From CAYMND01 sp964465065 (GTDB lineage: Bacteria; Acidobacteriota; Aminicenantia; UBA2199), in contig CAYXHZ010000009.1 of NCBI GenBank assembly GCA_964465065.1, positions 1 through 64,000 on the forward strand: a stretch of DNA of 64,000 nt, written 5' to 3'. Made by a program: the position numbers and the translations under genes. The notes beneath the pieces were generated by a model, which worked only from the letters and a program-made list of their open reading frames with translations, ran no database searches and was not told the DNA's origin. Shown in pieces: positions 35,015 to 43,530 of the stretch. The stretch's first letter is position 1. The number at the start of each line of letters is the position of its first letter.

Positions 35015-37348
35015 ATGAACCGTTTCAAGATACTGCTGGCCATCTTTGTCACCACCCTGAGCACCGTGGTCATCGAAATCCTCTACACCCGGGTCTTCTC
35101 GCTGGTATACAGCAGCCAGTTCGCCTTCCTGATGATCTCTCTGGCCATGTTCGGCTACGGTCTGAGCGGCTTCTACGTTTCCCAGAAAAGTTTCGCCAAA
35201 GACGAGAAATCGATCCTCCTGCTCGAAAAGATCTTTTTCGCCATGGCCCTCAGCCTGCCGGTCATCTACAAGATCAACCTGACCGCCACCGTCGATTTTC
35301 TCAAGCTCTTCTCGCCGCCGAGCAATCTGTTGCTGCTGATCCTCAACTGCGCCGTCCTCATCGTTCCCTTCTTTCTGGCCGGAACGGCTCTGGCTCTGAT
35401 CTTCACCCTGTACTCCGAACAGATCGGCAAGCTCTACTTCGTCGACCTGGTCGGCGCCGGCCTGGGCGGCCTGGCCGTCATCCCGCTGATCACCGGTCTG
35501 GGACCGACCCGCACCATCCTCGTCCTGTGCGCCATGTTCGGACTGACCTGGTTTCTGATCGGTGTCCGGAAAACCGTCGCCCGCAGTCTGGCCGCTCTGG
35601 GCATGATCGCCGTCTTCGTCGTCCTCGCCCTGTTCTCCGAATCCGTCTTCCCCATCGTGCCCAAGATGGAGAAACGCGGCTACCTGTTTCATTACCACAA
35701 CAAGCTGATCAAACACAGCAAATGGAGCCCGATCAACAAGATCGACGTCGCTCCACAGATGCCCGGCAAGGACATCATCTGGATCGACGGCGGCTCGATG
35801 GAATCGCCGCTGTTCAACATCACCCAACCGATCGCCAAGTACGCGCCGGTGCAGTTCGTGCACGAATCGATGCCCTACCAGCTGGCCCGCAAGGGCGGTT
35901 CGGCCTTCATCATCGGTTCGGCCGGCGGCTACGAGGTGTTCTGCGCCCTGACCAACGGCTTCAAGAACGTCGTGGCCGTGGAGATGGACCCGGAAATCTG
36001 CCGTCTGGTCCGCGAGGATTACGCCCCGTTTCTGGGCCACCTGTTCACCCAGAAGGGCGTGCACCTGATCAACGACGAGGGCCGCAGCGTGCTGCGCCGC
36101 CTCGACCGCAGCTTCGACGTCATTCACATGATCAACTCCCACAACACCGACGCCCTGCTCTCCGGCGGCCTCAGCATCGCCGAGACCTACATCTACACCG
36201 TGGAGAGTTTCATCGATTACTGGAACCATCTCAACGACGACGGCTTTCTGGCCATCGTGCACATCAACGGCGAGCGTATGTTCAGTACGGCCATGCAGGC
36301 CCTGCGCGAGCTCAAGATTCCCCAGCCGGACAAAAATATCTTCGTCGTCCAGCACAAACTGGGCTTCAACTACTTCTTCCTGAAAAAAGGCGAGTTCACG
36401 GATTCGGACATCGACACCCTGACCCGCTTTTCCCAACGCTACGCCGGCAGTCCGAACGAAAACGACAAGTGGGAAATCGTCCATCACCCCTATAAGCCGC
36501 AGGACAACCTCTACGGCCGCCTGGCCGGACCGGAATACAAAAAAGTGCTCGCCGAGTCGTCGGTCAACATCAAGCCGGTGCGCGACAACTCCCCGTACTT
36601 CAACCAGCCCAACAAGATCGGCCAGTTCACCTTCAAGAACAACTGGATCAGCGGCGATTACGGCCGCGAATTCATCGAACGCAACCGGGTCTACTCCAAC
36701 AGCGTCTACCTGTCCATCCTGGGCATCGCCATCTTGTTCTCGCTGCTGTTCATCTTCATCCCGCTGTTCAAAAAGAGCCGGGGTCAGAAGATGGAACACC
36801 GGGCCATCCTGTACTTCTTCTGCATCGGTCTGGCCTACATGGTCACCGAAATCATCCTCATCAAGGTATTCCAGCTCTACCTGGGCAACCCGGCCTATTC
36901 CATCTCGGTGATCATCTTTTCGTTGCTGGTCTCATCGGGCATCGGCAGCCTCTTGTCCCAGAAGGTGGAACGGCTGCTCAAGAACCGGACCCTGCTGGTG
37001 CTGTCCCTGATCATCGCCGCGCTGATCGTCCTGACCAGCCTGTTCATGTTCGAGCTGGTCTACTCGCTGATCCATTTCAGCTGGCCCGTCCGCTTTCTGA
37101 TCAGCCTGCTGATCATTTCCATGCTCGGCCTGCCGATGGGCATGTTCTTCCCGATCGGCATGCGTTTTCTGGGCAACCACAACCCGCTCATGATCGGCTG
37201 GGCCTGGGGCGCCAATTCGTTCGCCACGGTCATCGCCTCGGTGATGGCCGTCATTCTGGCCACCAACACCAACTTCACCGTCACCCTGTTCGTGGCCGCC
37301 GGTTTCTACCTGATGGCCGGACTGGTCATGCGCAGGCGCGAGCTTTAG
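35015..37348 (+). CDS. Integral membrane spermidine-synthase-like protein
   Basis: Protein of 777 residues. About six N-terminal membrane segments (residues 1-215) begin FKILLAIFVTTLSTVVIEIL; a central soluble Rossmann domain carries IIGSAGGYEVFCALTNGF and VVAVEMDPEICRLVRED, typical of aminopropyltransferase/methyltransferase folds; further membrane segments fill residues 560-777. The family is known as membrane spermidine synthase-like and its substrate is uncertain. The gene stands alone between a strong promoter and an intergenic hairpin, and is flanked by inverted copies of a 20-bp repeat. No S-adenosylmethionine decarboxylase is nearby. Confidence 0.82.
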   Translation: MNRFKILLAIFVTTLSTVVIEILYTRVFSLVYSSQFAFLMISLAMFGYGLSGFYVSQKSFAKDEKSILLLEKIFFAMALSLPVIYKINLTATVDFLKLFSPPSNLLLLILNCAVLIVPFFLAGTALALIFTLYSEQIGKLYFVDLVGAGLGGLAVIPLITGLGPTRTILVLCAMFGLTWFLIGVRKTVARSLAALGMIAVFVVLALFSESVFPIVPKMEKRGYLFHYHNKLIKHSKWSPINKIDVAPQMPGKDIIWIDGGSMESPLFNITQPIAKYAPVQFVHESMPYQLARKGGSAFIIGSAGGYEVFCALTNGFKNVVAVEMDPEICRLVREDYAPFLGHLFTQKGVHLINDEGRSVLRRLDRSFDVIHMINSHNTDALLSGGLSIAETYIYTVESFIDYWNHLNDDGFLAIVHINGERMFSTAMQALRELKIPQPDKNIFVVQHKLGFNYFFLKKGEFTDSDIDTLTRFSQRYAGSPNENDKWEIVHHPYKPQDNLYGRLAGPEYKKVLAESSVNIKPVRDNSPYFNQPNKIGQFTFKNNWISGDYGREFIERNRVYSNSVYLSILGIAILFSLLFIFIPLFKKSRGQKMEHRAILYFFCIGLAYMVTEIILIKVFQLYLGNPAYSISVIIFSLLVSSGIGSLLSQKVERLLKNRTLLVLSLIIAALIVLTSLFMFELVYSLIHFSWPVRFLISLLIISMLGLPMGMFFPIGMRFLGNHNPLMIGWAWGANSFATVIASVMAVILATNTNFTVTLFVAAGFYLMAGLVMRRREL

Positions 37349-37371
37349 ACATTGCCGCAGACCGACTGAAG

Positions 37372-37396
37372 CCAACCGCGGCCGGAAGCCGGTTGG
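37372..37396 (+). terminator. Hairpin downstream of the spermidine-synthase-like gene
   Basis: CCAACCG (37372-37378) pairs with CGGTTGG (37390-37396). It starts 23 bp after the stop codon. There is no U-tract. The remaining 37397-37603 stretch has the right copy of the dispersed repeat and no gene. Confidence 0.45.
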
Positions 37397-37569
37397 GCAA
37401 AGAGGATTGCACCGGATGGGACTGAAGCGGCCGTTCCGGGCCAATAAATACCATAGAGCAGACCCTACTGTTTTGTTGATCAATGCAAATATTTTGTTGA
37501 TATCCCAGAAAACCGGAACACCGCACCTGCTCCCCCCATTCCAGACAAGAGCTCGTTGTAAACCTCAGC

Positions 37570-37589
37570 GTCCCTTTTGTCCCTTAAGT
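37570..37589 (-). repeat. Dispersed 20-bp repeat, right copy
   Basis: On the minus strand it reads ACTTAAGGGACAAAAGGGAC, two mismatches from the copy at 34754-34773. The motif itself is made of successive GGGAC units and a further AAGGGAC lies next to it. Confidence 0.55.
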
Positions 37590-37603
37590 CCCTTGCGTAC
37601 TTT

Positions 37604-38854
37604 TCAGCCCCTGCAGCTCAAAACCAGCAAGGTGAAATCGTCGCTCTTGCGCTGACCGCCGGAAAAGGCGTCGATCCGCTCCCGGATTGCGGTCACCGCT
37701 TCCCGGGCGTTTTTGCCCCACAGCCCGGCCGCCAACTCGGCCAGACGCTGTTCGCCGAATTCCTCTCCGGCGGCGTTTGGCGCCTCGCTGACCCCGTCGG
37801 TGAAGACGACGATCAGGTCTCCGTTCGCCAGTTCATGCTCTTCCATTTCGTAGTCGGCATGTTCCATGAAACCGGTGAACATGCCGCCTTTTTCCAGACG
37901 TTCGACCCCGCCGGCACGGACCAGTAGCGGCGCCACATGCCCGGCGTTGACCGAGACCACGCGCCGGGCGGCATCATCGACCAGCATCCAGAACAGGGTG
38001 ATGAACCGGGAATTTCTGGTGAATTGGCAGAACAGCTGGTTGGCTTTGGTCATGAAGCGGCCGGCGTCGAAGAAATAGAGCTGGCTGAGAGCGTTGAGCG
38101 TGGCCTGACTGGACGCGGCCAGCAGCGCCGCCGACAGGCCCTTGCCCTCGACATCGGCCACCAGCAGCGGAGTCTTGCCATCCTGAGCCTTCAGGACATC
38201 GTAATAGTCGCCGCCCACCTCGTAGATGGGATCGTAGGCCACTGCCAGTTCGAAATGCTCGAAGGCCGGCATCTTCTGCGGCAGCAGCGAACGCTGCAGG
38301 TTGCGGGCGATCTGCATCTCGTGTTCCATGCGCCGGGTCTCGATCAGCTGCTCGACCATTACCGCGTTCTCGATGGCGATCAGGGCGAAACGGGCCAGAA
38401 AGACGACGTAATCGCTGGCCTGGGCGTCGAGGGCCTCGCGGTTGAACCGTTTGCCCAGGAGCAGGTAGGCCCGGCTGCTGCCGTGCTCGATGCGCAACAG
38501 AGTGACCAGCTGGTGCTGACAGAGCATCCGGTGCAGATCGGCGTGAGATGCGGCCAGCTCGTCGACCCGGATGGGCATGGCCAGCGATTGGCAATACTCC
38601 AGGTGATTCTGCAAGACGGTTTTCTCGGCGTCTTCGAGCCGGCAGCCGCGCACGCGCATGAACCGGTGTCCCGGATGCCAGAAGACGAGCCGCGATATCC
38701 CCATCTGCCCCATCAGGGTGGAGGCGAACACCCGCAGGATCTGTTCCAGGTCCAGAGAGGCGTGCAGGGTGGAAGAGAATTCGTAGAGATCGGCCAACTG
38801 GACGTCCTTGAAGCGCAGCGCCCGCTGCAGAGATTCTAGAGCGGGTGATTCCAT
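37604..38854 (-). CDS. GAF-PP2C serine phosphatase (RsbU/SpoIIE type)
   Basis: Protein of 416 residues. A GAF-like sensory region (about residues 20-170) is followed by a coiled linker (EMQIARNLQRSLLPQKMP) and a PP2C-type phosphatase domain with GGDYYDVL and LLVADVEGKGLSAALLA, then FTDGVSEAPN and KSDDFTLLVL with the metal-binding aspartates. RsbU-like phosphatases dephosphorylate a STAS-domain antagonist. The gene overlaps the anti-sigma-like kinase gene by 19 bp, and that one overlaps the STAS gene by 20 bp, so the three make one operon and a complete partner-switching module. Confidence 0.92.
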   Translation of the reverse strand: MESPALESLQRALRFKDVQLADLYEFSSTLHASLDLEQILRVFASTLMGQMGISRLVFWHPGHRFMRVRGCRLEDAEKTVLQNHLEYCQSLAMPIRVDELAASHADLHRMLCQHQLVTLLRIEHGSSRAYLLLGKRFNREALDAQASDYVVFLARFALIAIENAVMVEQLIETRRMEHEMQIARNLQRSLLPQKMPAFEHFELAVAYDPIYEVGGDYYDVLKAQDGKTPLLVADVEGKGLSAALLAASSQATLNALSQLYFFDAGRFMTKANQLFCQFTRNSRFITLFWMLVDDAARRVVSVNAGHVAPLLVRAGGVERLEKGGMFTGFMEHADYEMEEHELANGDLIVVFTDGVSEAPNAAGEEFGEQRLAELAAGLWGKNAREAVTAIRERIDAFSGGQRKSDDFTLLVLSCRG

Positions 38855-39264
38855 TTGACCATTTCGCAGCAGTTTATGCCCTTGCGGGTCGAATACTCGA
38901 CCGTGTCCATGATGCGGCGCATCAGTTCCACACCCAGGCCGCCCTTGCGTTTGTCGCGGATCATCTGTTTGAGATCGACCTGGTTGAGGGTCGGGTGCGG
39001 CGGAACGCCATGAAACAGAATCCGGATCTTCAAACCGTTTTGGGCGCTGTAGAACTCAACGGCCACCGGCTCCTCGATGTTGCCCTCGTAGGAATGCTTG
39101 ATGACGTTGGTGATGGCCTCGTCGACGGCCAGGGCGATCTTCTGGGCCTGCGACGGGTCGAAAGAATTGATGGTCGCCAGGTGTTTGGTCAGTTCGACCA
39201 CCATGCGCAGCAGTTCCGTCTTGGGCGGAATCCGGATGGCCAGATCAGGCTTTTGCGGAAACAT
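38836..39264 (-). CDS. RsbW-like anti-sigma factor serine kinase
   Basis: Protein of 142 residues of the GHKL ATPase fold. ALAVDEAITNVIKHSYEG is the N box and RKGGLGVELMRRIMD the G box. In partner switching it binds a target such as a sigma factor and phosphorylates the STAS protein. No sigma factor gene is adjacent, so the target is unknown. It is encoded between the STAS and phosphatase genes with overlaps on both sides. Confidence 0.9.
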   Translation of the reverse strand: MFPQKPDLAIRIPPKTELLRMVVELTKHLATINSFDPSQAQKIALAVDEAITNVIKHSYEGNIEEPVAVEFYSAQNGLKIRILFHGVPPHPTLNQVDLKQMIRDKRKGGLGVELMRRIMDTVEYSTRKGINCCEMVKWNHPL

Positions 39265-39607
39265 CCTTGAATCGCTCCATCGCTTCCGCCTCGTCCTTCA
39301 GAAATTCGTATATATCGGTGAAACCGACCAGGTCGAAAATCTCGTAGACCTGGGTGTTCAGTTCGCACAGTTTGATATCGCCCCCTTTTTCGCGCACCTC
39401 GTCCAGGTAGCCCATGATGATGCCCATGCCGGCAGAGCTGATGTATGAGAGCTGCTGGCCGTTGATGATGATCTTGACCAGACCGTTACCGATGGTTTTG
39501 ACCATCTCTTTCTCGAAGCGGTCGACATGGTGGGCGTCCAGATGACCTTTCAGGTACAGGCAGGCCACATCGTCACAGATCTTCGACTTCACGCTGAATG
39601 TTCTCAT
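39245..39607 (-). CDS. STAS domain anti-sigma factor antagonist
   Basis: Protein of 120 residues with the STAS core LKGHLDAHHVDRFEKEM and QLSYISSAGMGIIMGYLDEV; the serine pair in ISSAGMG is the expected phosphorylation site. The ATG at 39607 has GGAG 6 nt upstream; an upstream TTG in frame is less likely. It is the first gene of the module and would release the target of the kinase when dephosphorylated. Confidence 0.92.
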   Translation of the reverse strand: MRTFSVKSKICDDVACLYLKGHLDAHHVDRFEKEMVKTIGNGLVKIIINGQQLSYISSAGMGIIMGYLDEVREKGGDIKLCELNTQVYEIFDLVGFTDIYEFLKDEAEAMERFKDVSAKA

Positions 39608-39657
39608 TACACGCTCCAATGCTACGCCTCAGCGGAGGCGTCGCGTTTCCGGCTTGT

Positions 39658-39686
39658 ATTGTACCTTAAGAAAAGCCCGGAAACAA
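39658..39686 (-). promoter_or_regulatory. Promoter of the partner-switching operon
   Basis: TTGTTT (39686-39681) and TACAAT (39663-39658) on the minus strand are 17 bp apart. A small CGCCTC-AGCG-GAGGCG hairpin (about 39626-39641) lies in the leader. The 39608-39703 stretch contains nothing else. Confidence 0.45.
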
Positions 39687-39703
39687 CTGGCCGCAAACCG
39701 GTT

Positions 39704-40078
39704 TCAGCCTTCGATCACCACCACGGCGGCCGCCGCCTGGTCCTGATGGGTGATGGACAGCAGAGTCCGTTTACCGCCCAGACGCTGCAGCACCGCCAGA
39801 CACTCGCCGCGGAGCTCGAGCAGGGGCCGGCCCAGCTCGTCGGGCACGATCTCCATTTCCAGCCAGTTCATGCGGCCGCGCAACCCGGTGCCCAGGGCCT
39901 TGAGGAAGGCCTCCTTGGCGGCGAAGCGGGCGGCGAAATGAATTTCCGGGTGACGTTTCCCGCGGCAGTAGGCGATTTCGGCCGGACAGAAGAGTCGCTC
40001 GCACAGTCCGTCCTGGCGGTCGATGGCCCGTCCGATGCGGGCCACTTCGACCAGATCGATCCCCAGTCCCAGCACCAT
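39704..40078 (-). CDS. acpS: Holo-[acyl-carrier-protein] synthase AcpS
   Basis: Protein of 124 residues. GLGIDLVEVARI (residues 4-15) contributes the metal-binding aspartate and FAAKEAFLKALGTGLRG the catalytic glutamate and lysine. It transfers the 4'-phosphopantetheine arm from CoA to acyl carrier protein. I chose the ATG at 40078 by comparison with the family; it lies 4 bp after the stop of the tricorn protease gene, so the two are probably co-transcribed. A longer in-frame reading is only antisense-like, arginine-rich sequence. Confidence 0.9.
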   Translation of the reverse strand: MVLGLGIDLVEVARIGRAIDRQDGLCERLFCPAEIAYCRGKRHPEIHFAARFAAKEAFLKALGTGLRGRMNWLEMEIVPDELGRPLLELRGECLAVLQRLGGKRTLLSITHQDQAAAAVVVIEG

Positions 40079-40082
40079 GGCT

Positions 40083-43000
40083 TCAGGGGATCTCCTTTTC
40101 GATCCACTTGGAACGGTCGGGTTCTGCCGGTTTGTCCACCTGCTTGGGCGGCTTTTTCTCCAGTTCCGCCAGCAGCCATTCGACGGCCTTCTGCAAGGTC
40201 GGGTCCTGCCCTTTGGCCAGCAGGTCCGGACTGTCGACCACCTCGATATCCGGCGGGACGCCGACCCCTTCGACGGCCAGTTCGCCATCGCCGTCCACGA
40301 AACCGAAGCTGGGCACGTTGAAGGATCCGCCGTCGACGAAACCGGGGTTGTAGGCGATGCCCACCAAACCGCCCCAGGTACGGGTGCCGATCAGGGGTCC
40401 CAGGCCGGATTTCCGGAAATAATAGGGCAGGGCATCGCCGCCGGAGGAGGAATAGTGGTTGATGAGCATGGCCTTGGGACCATCGTGGGCGATCCCCGGA
40501 TCTTTCTGCAGCTGCAAACCGGCCCTCAGCCAGTAATTCATCGGCCGACGGCTGAGCAGCTCGGTCATGACCACCGGAATGAAGCCGCCGCCGTTGTAGC
40601 GATCGTCGATGATCAGGGCCGGTTTGTGGTGATAGGCGTACATGCCTTTGAACAGTTCGCGGTTGCCCTCGACGGCCGTGTTGGGCAGATGGAAGTAGCC
40701 GATACGGCCGGCGGACAGGCGATCCACCATGGCCCGGCGTTCGTTGACCCAGTTCAGGTAAAACAGTTCCAGTTCACTGGACAGCGGAACGATCCGGTTT
40801 TTCCGCGGCATGGCCCCGTCGGCGCGGGACGAAACCACGATCTCGGTGTCCTTGCCGGCCCGGTCGACCAGCAGACGGTAGGGGTTGTCGGCCGTCGTCA
40901 GTTCCTGTCCGTTGATGCTCAGGATGAAATCCCCTTCGCGAACGTCGACACCGGCCTCGGTCAGGGGCGAACGCGTACGGCCCTGCCAGTTTTCACCCGG
41001 GTATATCTTGCGGATTCGGTAGAGTTTGCCTTCCGCGATCAGGTCGGCGCCGAGCAGACCGTTCTCGACCCGTTCGACCCGGGGAAAATCGCCCCAGTTG
41101 ACGTAGGCGTGGCCGACATTGGTCTCGGCCAGCATCTCGCCGAAGATGTAGTCCAGGTCGGCCCGGTGGCTGATGCCATGGACCAGCGGCAGGTATTTCT
41201 CGTACAGTCCCGGCCAATCGACGCCGTGCAGGTTCTTGACGTAGAACCAGTCCCGGTAGATGCGCCAGCCGTCACGAAAGATCTGCAACCACTCCCTGAG
41301 CGGTTCGATGTTCTGGCGCAGGCCCGACAGGTTCAATGTCTTCTCTCCGCTCTGCCCGGGTGCGACCGGACAGACTCCGTACGCCCGGTCACGGGCAAAC
41401 AGCATCTGTTTGCCGTCTCCGGAGAGGTCGACCAGACGCACCCCGTCGATGACCTTCTCCTCTTTGCGTTTGGCCAGGGAGAACAGCATGAGCGACTGAT
41501 CCCTGCGGTAGAGCAGACCGTCGGGAACGACCTGCAGGCTGTTGTAATTTGCCGGTGGCAGGGGCAGGGCCTCCACCCGGTTCATGATACCCGCTTCGTT
41601 GACGGTCACCGTCACGGCGGCCGCAACCTTGCCGCTGCCGGTCTTGGCGGCCGCAGCGGCATTTGGCAGAGGCTCGCGCTCTTCCTCTCTGGGCAGGAGC
41701 CCAGCGCCGGCCTGCAGGGCCAAAGCGTAAATTCGGGCGCCGTCGCCGTAATGGTAATCGAATTCGAAGGAGGAAAAACGCAGGTTGAAGTCCCGCTGGG
41801 AAATGAAGAACAGGTATTTGCCGCAGGCCGAAAAAACCGGCTCGCTGTCCCCGTAGGTATCTTCGGTCACCGGGAAGGACCGCTTGCTGGCCAGCTCGTA
41901 GAGCCAGACATTACCGTTGCCGTTGGCGGCGTTCTTGGTGTAGCAGAGCCAGGTCGAATCCGGCGACCAGCGGTAATCGAAGAAATCGTTGGCCAGCGCC
42001 TGGTCGGCCACCGTCTCGCGGCCGTCGGCGATGTCGAGAACCATCAGTCTCTGCTCCCGGTCGGCGTAGGCCAGCAGGCGACCGTTCGGCGACCAGACCG
42101 CCGGATAGCGCCAGCGCCGGCTGTTGCGGGTCAGCTGCCGGGTGGTCTGCTGCTGCCGATCCAGCAGGTAGATCTCGTATTCCCCGCTCTCGTCCGAGTA
42201 ATAGGCCAGATAGCGGCCGTCCGGCGACCAGGCCGGACTCATCTCGCGCAAACCGGAGCTGCGGGTCAAGGTCTTGATCTCGCCCTTTTCGACGGGGACG
42301 GAATAGAGATCGCCGCGGGCGGAAAATACCACTTCCTTTCCGGTCGGGGACAATACGGCATCCTCGATGAAATCGACCACGGAGCGCACCTGGGGCAAAA
42401 GGTTGGGATGGTCGTAGGGCAATTCGACGGTCAGTTGCCGGCAGACGTTTTTCTCCAGGTCGAACAGGTGGATGCGGCCGCCCTGTTCGAAGACGATCCG
42501 GCCGTTCTGGCCCGAGGGCCAGAGCACGTCGTAGTCACGAAAACGGGTCAGCTGCTCGTTCTTGCCGCTGGACAGGTCATGGCTCCACAGGTTGAGCACC
42601 AGGTCCTGATCGCTGACGTAGTAGATCTTGTCCCCCTGCCAGATCGGCTGGTGGTCGGTGCCCGGGAAATCGGTGATTTTACGGGCGCTGAGCCTGTCGA
42701 GGTCGAAAGTCCAGACATCGGCCGCCCGGCCGCCCTTGTACCGTTTCCAGGTTCGGAACTCCCGGCCGATGGGGGCGAAGCAGATCTGCCGCCCGTCCGG
42801 GGAAAAGGAACCGATTCCGCCCTCGGTGATGGGTAGCGACCGCTCCAGACCGCCGGCGATGTCCACCAGGAAGTATTTACCTTCCCGGTCGCCGAACGGC
42901 GTGCGGTTGCCCCGGAAGAGAACGGACCGGCTGTCGGGGGTCCAGTCCAGGGTGACGTGGTCGTAGCCACCGCGCGGCGGCATGACCCCGACGTCGTTGT

Positions 43001-43301
43001 ACCAGGTCAGCTGTTTGGGCTGGCCGCCGCGGCTGGGCATGACGAATATCTGGCGGTTGCCGCCGTATTCACCCGAAAAGGCGATCCATTGCCCGTCGGG
43101 GGAGATCTTGGGGAACAGTTCGAGGCCGGGATGCGAGCTCAGTCGGCTCGCCCGACCGCCCTCGGCCGCTACCGACCAGATATCGCCGGCGTACGAAAAG
43201 ACCACCAGATCCCCGTTGACATCGGGTGTCCGCAACACCCGCACTTCGGCGTGAAGAGCCATGGCCAGCAAGGCCAGCACCGTCAGAACCAGTTTCTTCA
43301 T
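40083..43301 (-). CDS. Exported tricorn-type protease (S41 family)
   Basis: Protein of 1072 residues with a signal peptide (MKKLVLTVLALLAMALHAEV). Two beta-propeller regions made of TolB/WD40-like repeats (KISPDGQWIAFSGEYGGNRQ and SPAWSPDGRYLAYYSDESGE) are followed by a helical core, a PDZ domain (VREGDFILSINGQELTTADN) and the S41 peptidase domain with the catalytic serine in SSSGGDALPY. Tricorn degrades oligopeptides; here it would act in the periplasm. The length matches the family. GGAGG precedes the ATG. It is followed by acpS after 4 bp. Confidence 0.95.
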   Translation of the reverse strand: MKKLVLTVLALLAMALHAEVRVLRTPDVNGDLVVFSYAGDIWSVAAEGGRASRLSSHPGLELFPKISPDGQWIAFSGEYGGNRQIFVMPSRGGQPKQLTWYNDVGVMPPRGGYDHVTLDWTPDSRSVLFRGNRTPFGDREGKYFLVDIAGGLERSLPITEGGIGSFSPDGRQICFAPIGREFRTWKRYKGGRAADVWTFDLDRLSARKITDFPGTDHQPIWQGDKIYYVSDQDLVLNLWSHDLSSGKNEQLTRFRDYDVLWPSGQNGRIVFEQGGRIHLFDLEKNVCRQLTVELPYDHPNLLPQVRSVVDFIEDAVLSPTGKEVVFSARGDLYSVPVEKGEIKTLTRSSGLREMSPAWSPDGRYLAYYSDESGEYEIYLLDRQQQTTRQLTRNSRRWRYPAVWSPNGRLLAYADREQRLMVLDIADGRETVADQALANDFFDYRWSPDSTWLCYTKNAANGNGNVWLYELASKRSFPVTEDTYGDSEPVFSACGKYLFFISQRDFNLRFSSFEFDYHYGDGARIYALALQAGAGLLPREEEREPLPNAAAAAKTGSGKVAAAVTVTVNEAGIMNRVEALPLPPANYNSLQVVPDGLLYRRDQSLMLFSLAKRKEEKVIDGVRLVDLSGDGKQMLFARDRAYGVCPVAPGQSGEKTLNLSGLRQNIEPLREWLQIFRDGWRIYRDWFYVKNLHGVDWPGLYEKYLPLVHGISHRADLDYIFGEMLAETNVGHAYVNWGDFPRVERVENGLLGADLIAEGKLYRIRKIYPGENWQGRTRSPLTEAGVDVREGDFILSINGQELTTADNPYRLLVDRAGKDTEIVVSSRADGAMPRKNRIVPLSSELELFYLNWVNERRAMVDRLSAGRIGYFHLPNTAVEGNRELFKGMYAYHHKPALIIDDRYNGGGFIPVVMTELLSRRPMNYWLRAGLQLQKDPGIAHDGPKAMLINHYSSSGGDALPYYFRKSGLGPLIGTRTWGGLVGIAYNPGFVDGGSFNVPSFGFVDGDGELAVEGVGVPPDIEVVDSPDLLAKGQDPTLQKAVEWLLAELEKKPPKQVDKPAEPDRSKWIEKEIP

Positions 43302-43491
43302 GAATCCTCCGCAGCCCCCCGGAGGGAGCCGATCCGCAATGGGTCAGTGTACGGCAGCGGCCCGAAATTTACAAGCCGCACCATCTGGGCGAATCTTCCA
43401 CTTTTCCTGTGGATAAATGGCCAACGGGGCCTCGGGAAACCTTGCTGGATGGACTTTTCTACGGAATGCACAGAAAAATTTAACCGAAACA

Positions 43492-43519
43492 GGCTATAAA
43501 CAAAGATTGTTTTTTAGCC
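43492..43519. terminator. Hairpin downstream of the MBOAT operon
   Basis: GGCTATAAACAA and TTGTTTTTTAGCC form an imperfect but long stem (43492-43519) starting 12 bp past the stop codon of the minus-strand SGNH-like gene. It is A/T-rich on both arms, like a factor-independent terminator. The rest of 43302-43530 shows no gene. Confidence 0.5.
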
Positions 43520-43530
43520 CACCGGCCAGA

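Noticed and set aside
39626..39641. CGCCTC-AGCG-GAGGCG hairpin as terminator of acpS
   Set aside because: The stem is short, lies about 60 bp past the gene, has no U-run and falls in the predicted leader of the STAS operon; noted only as part of that leader.
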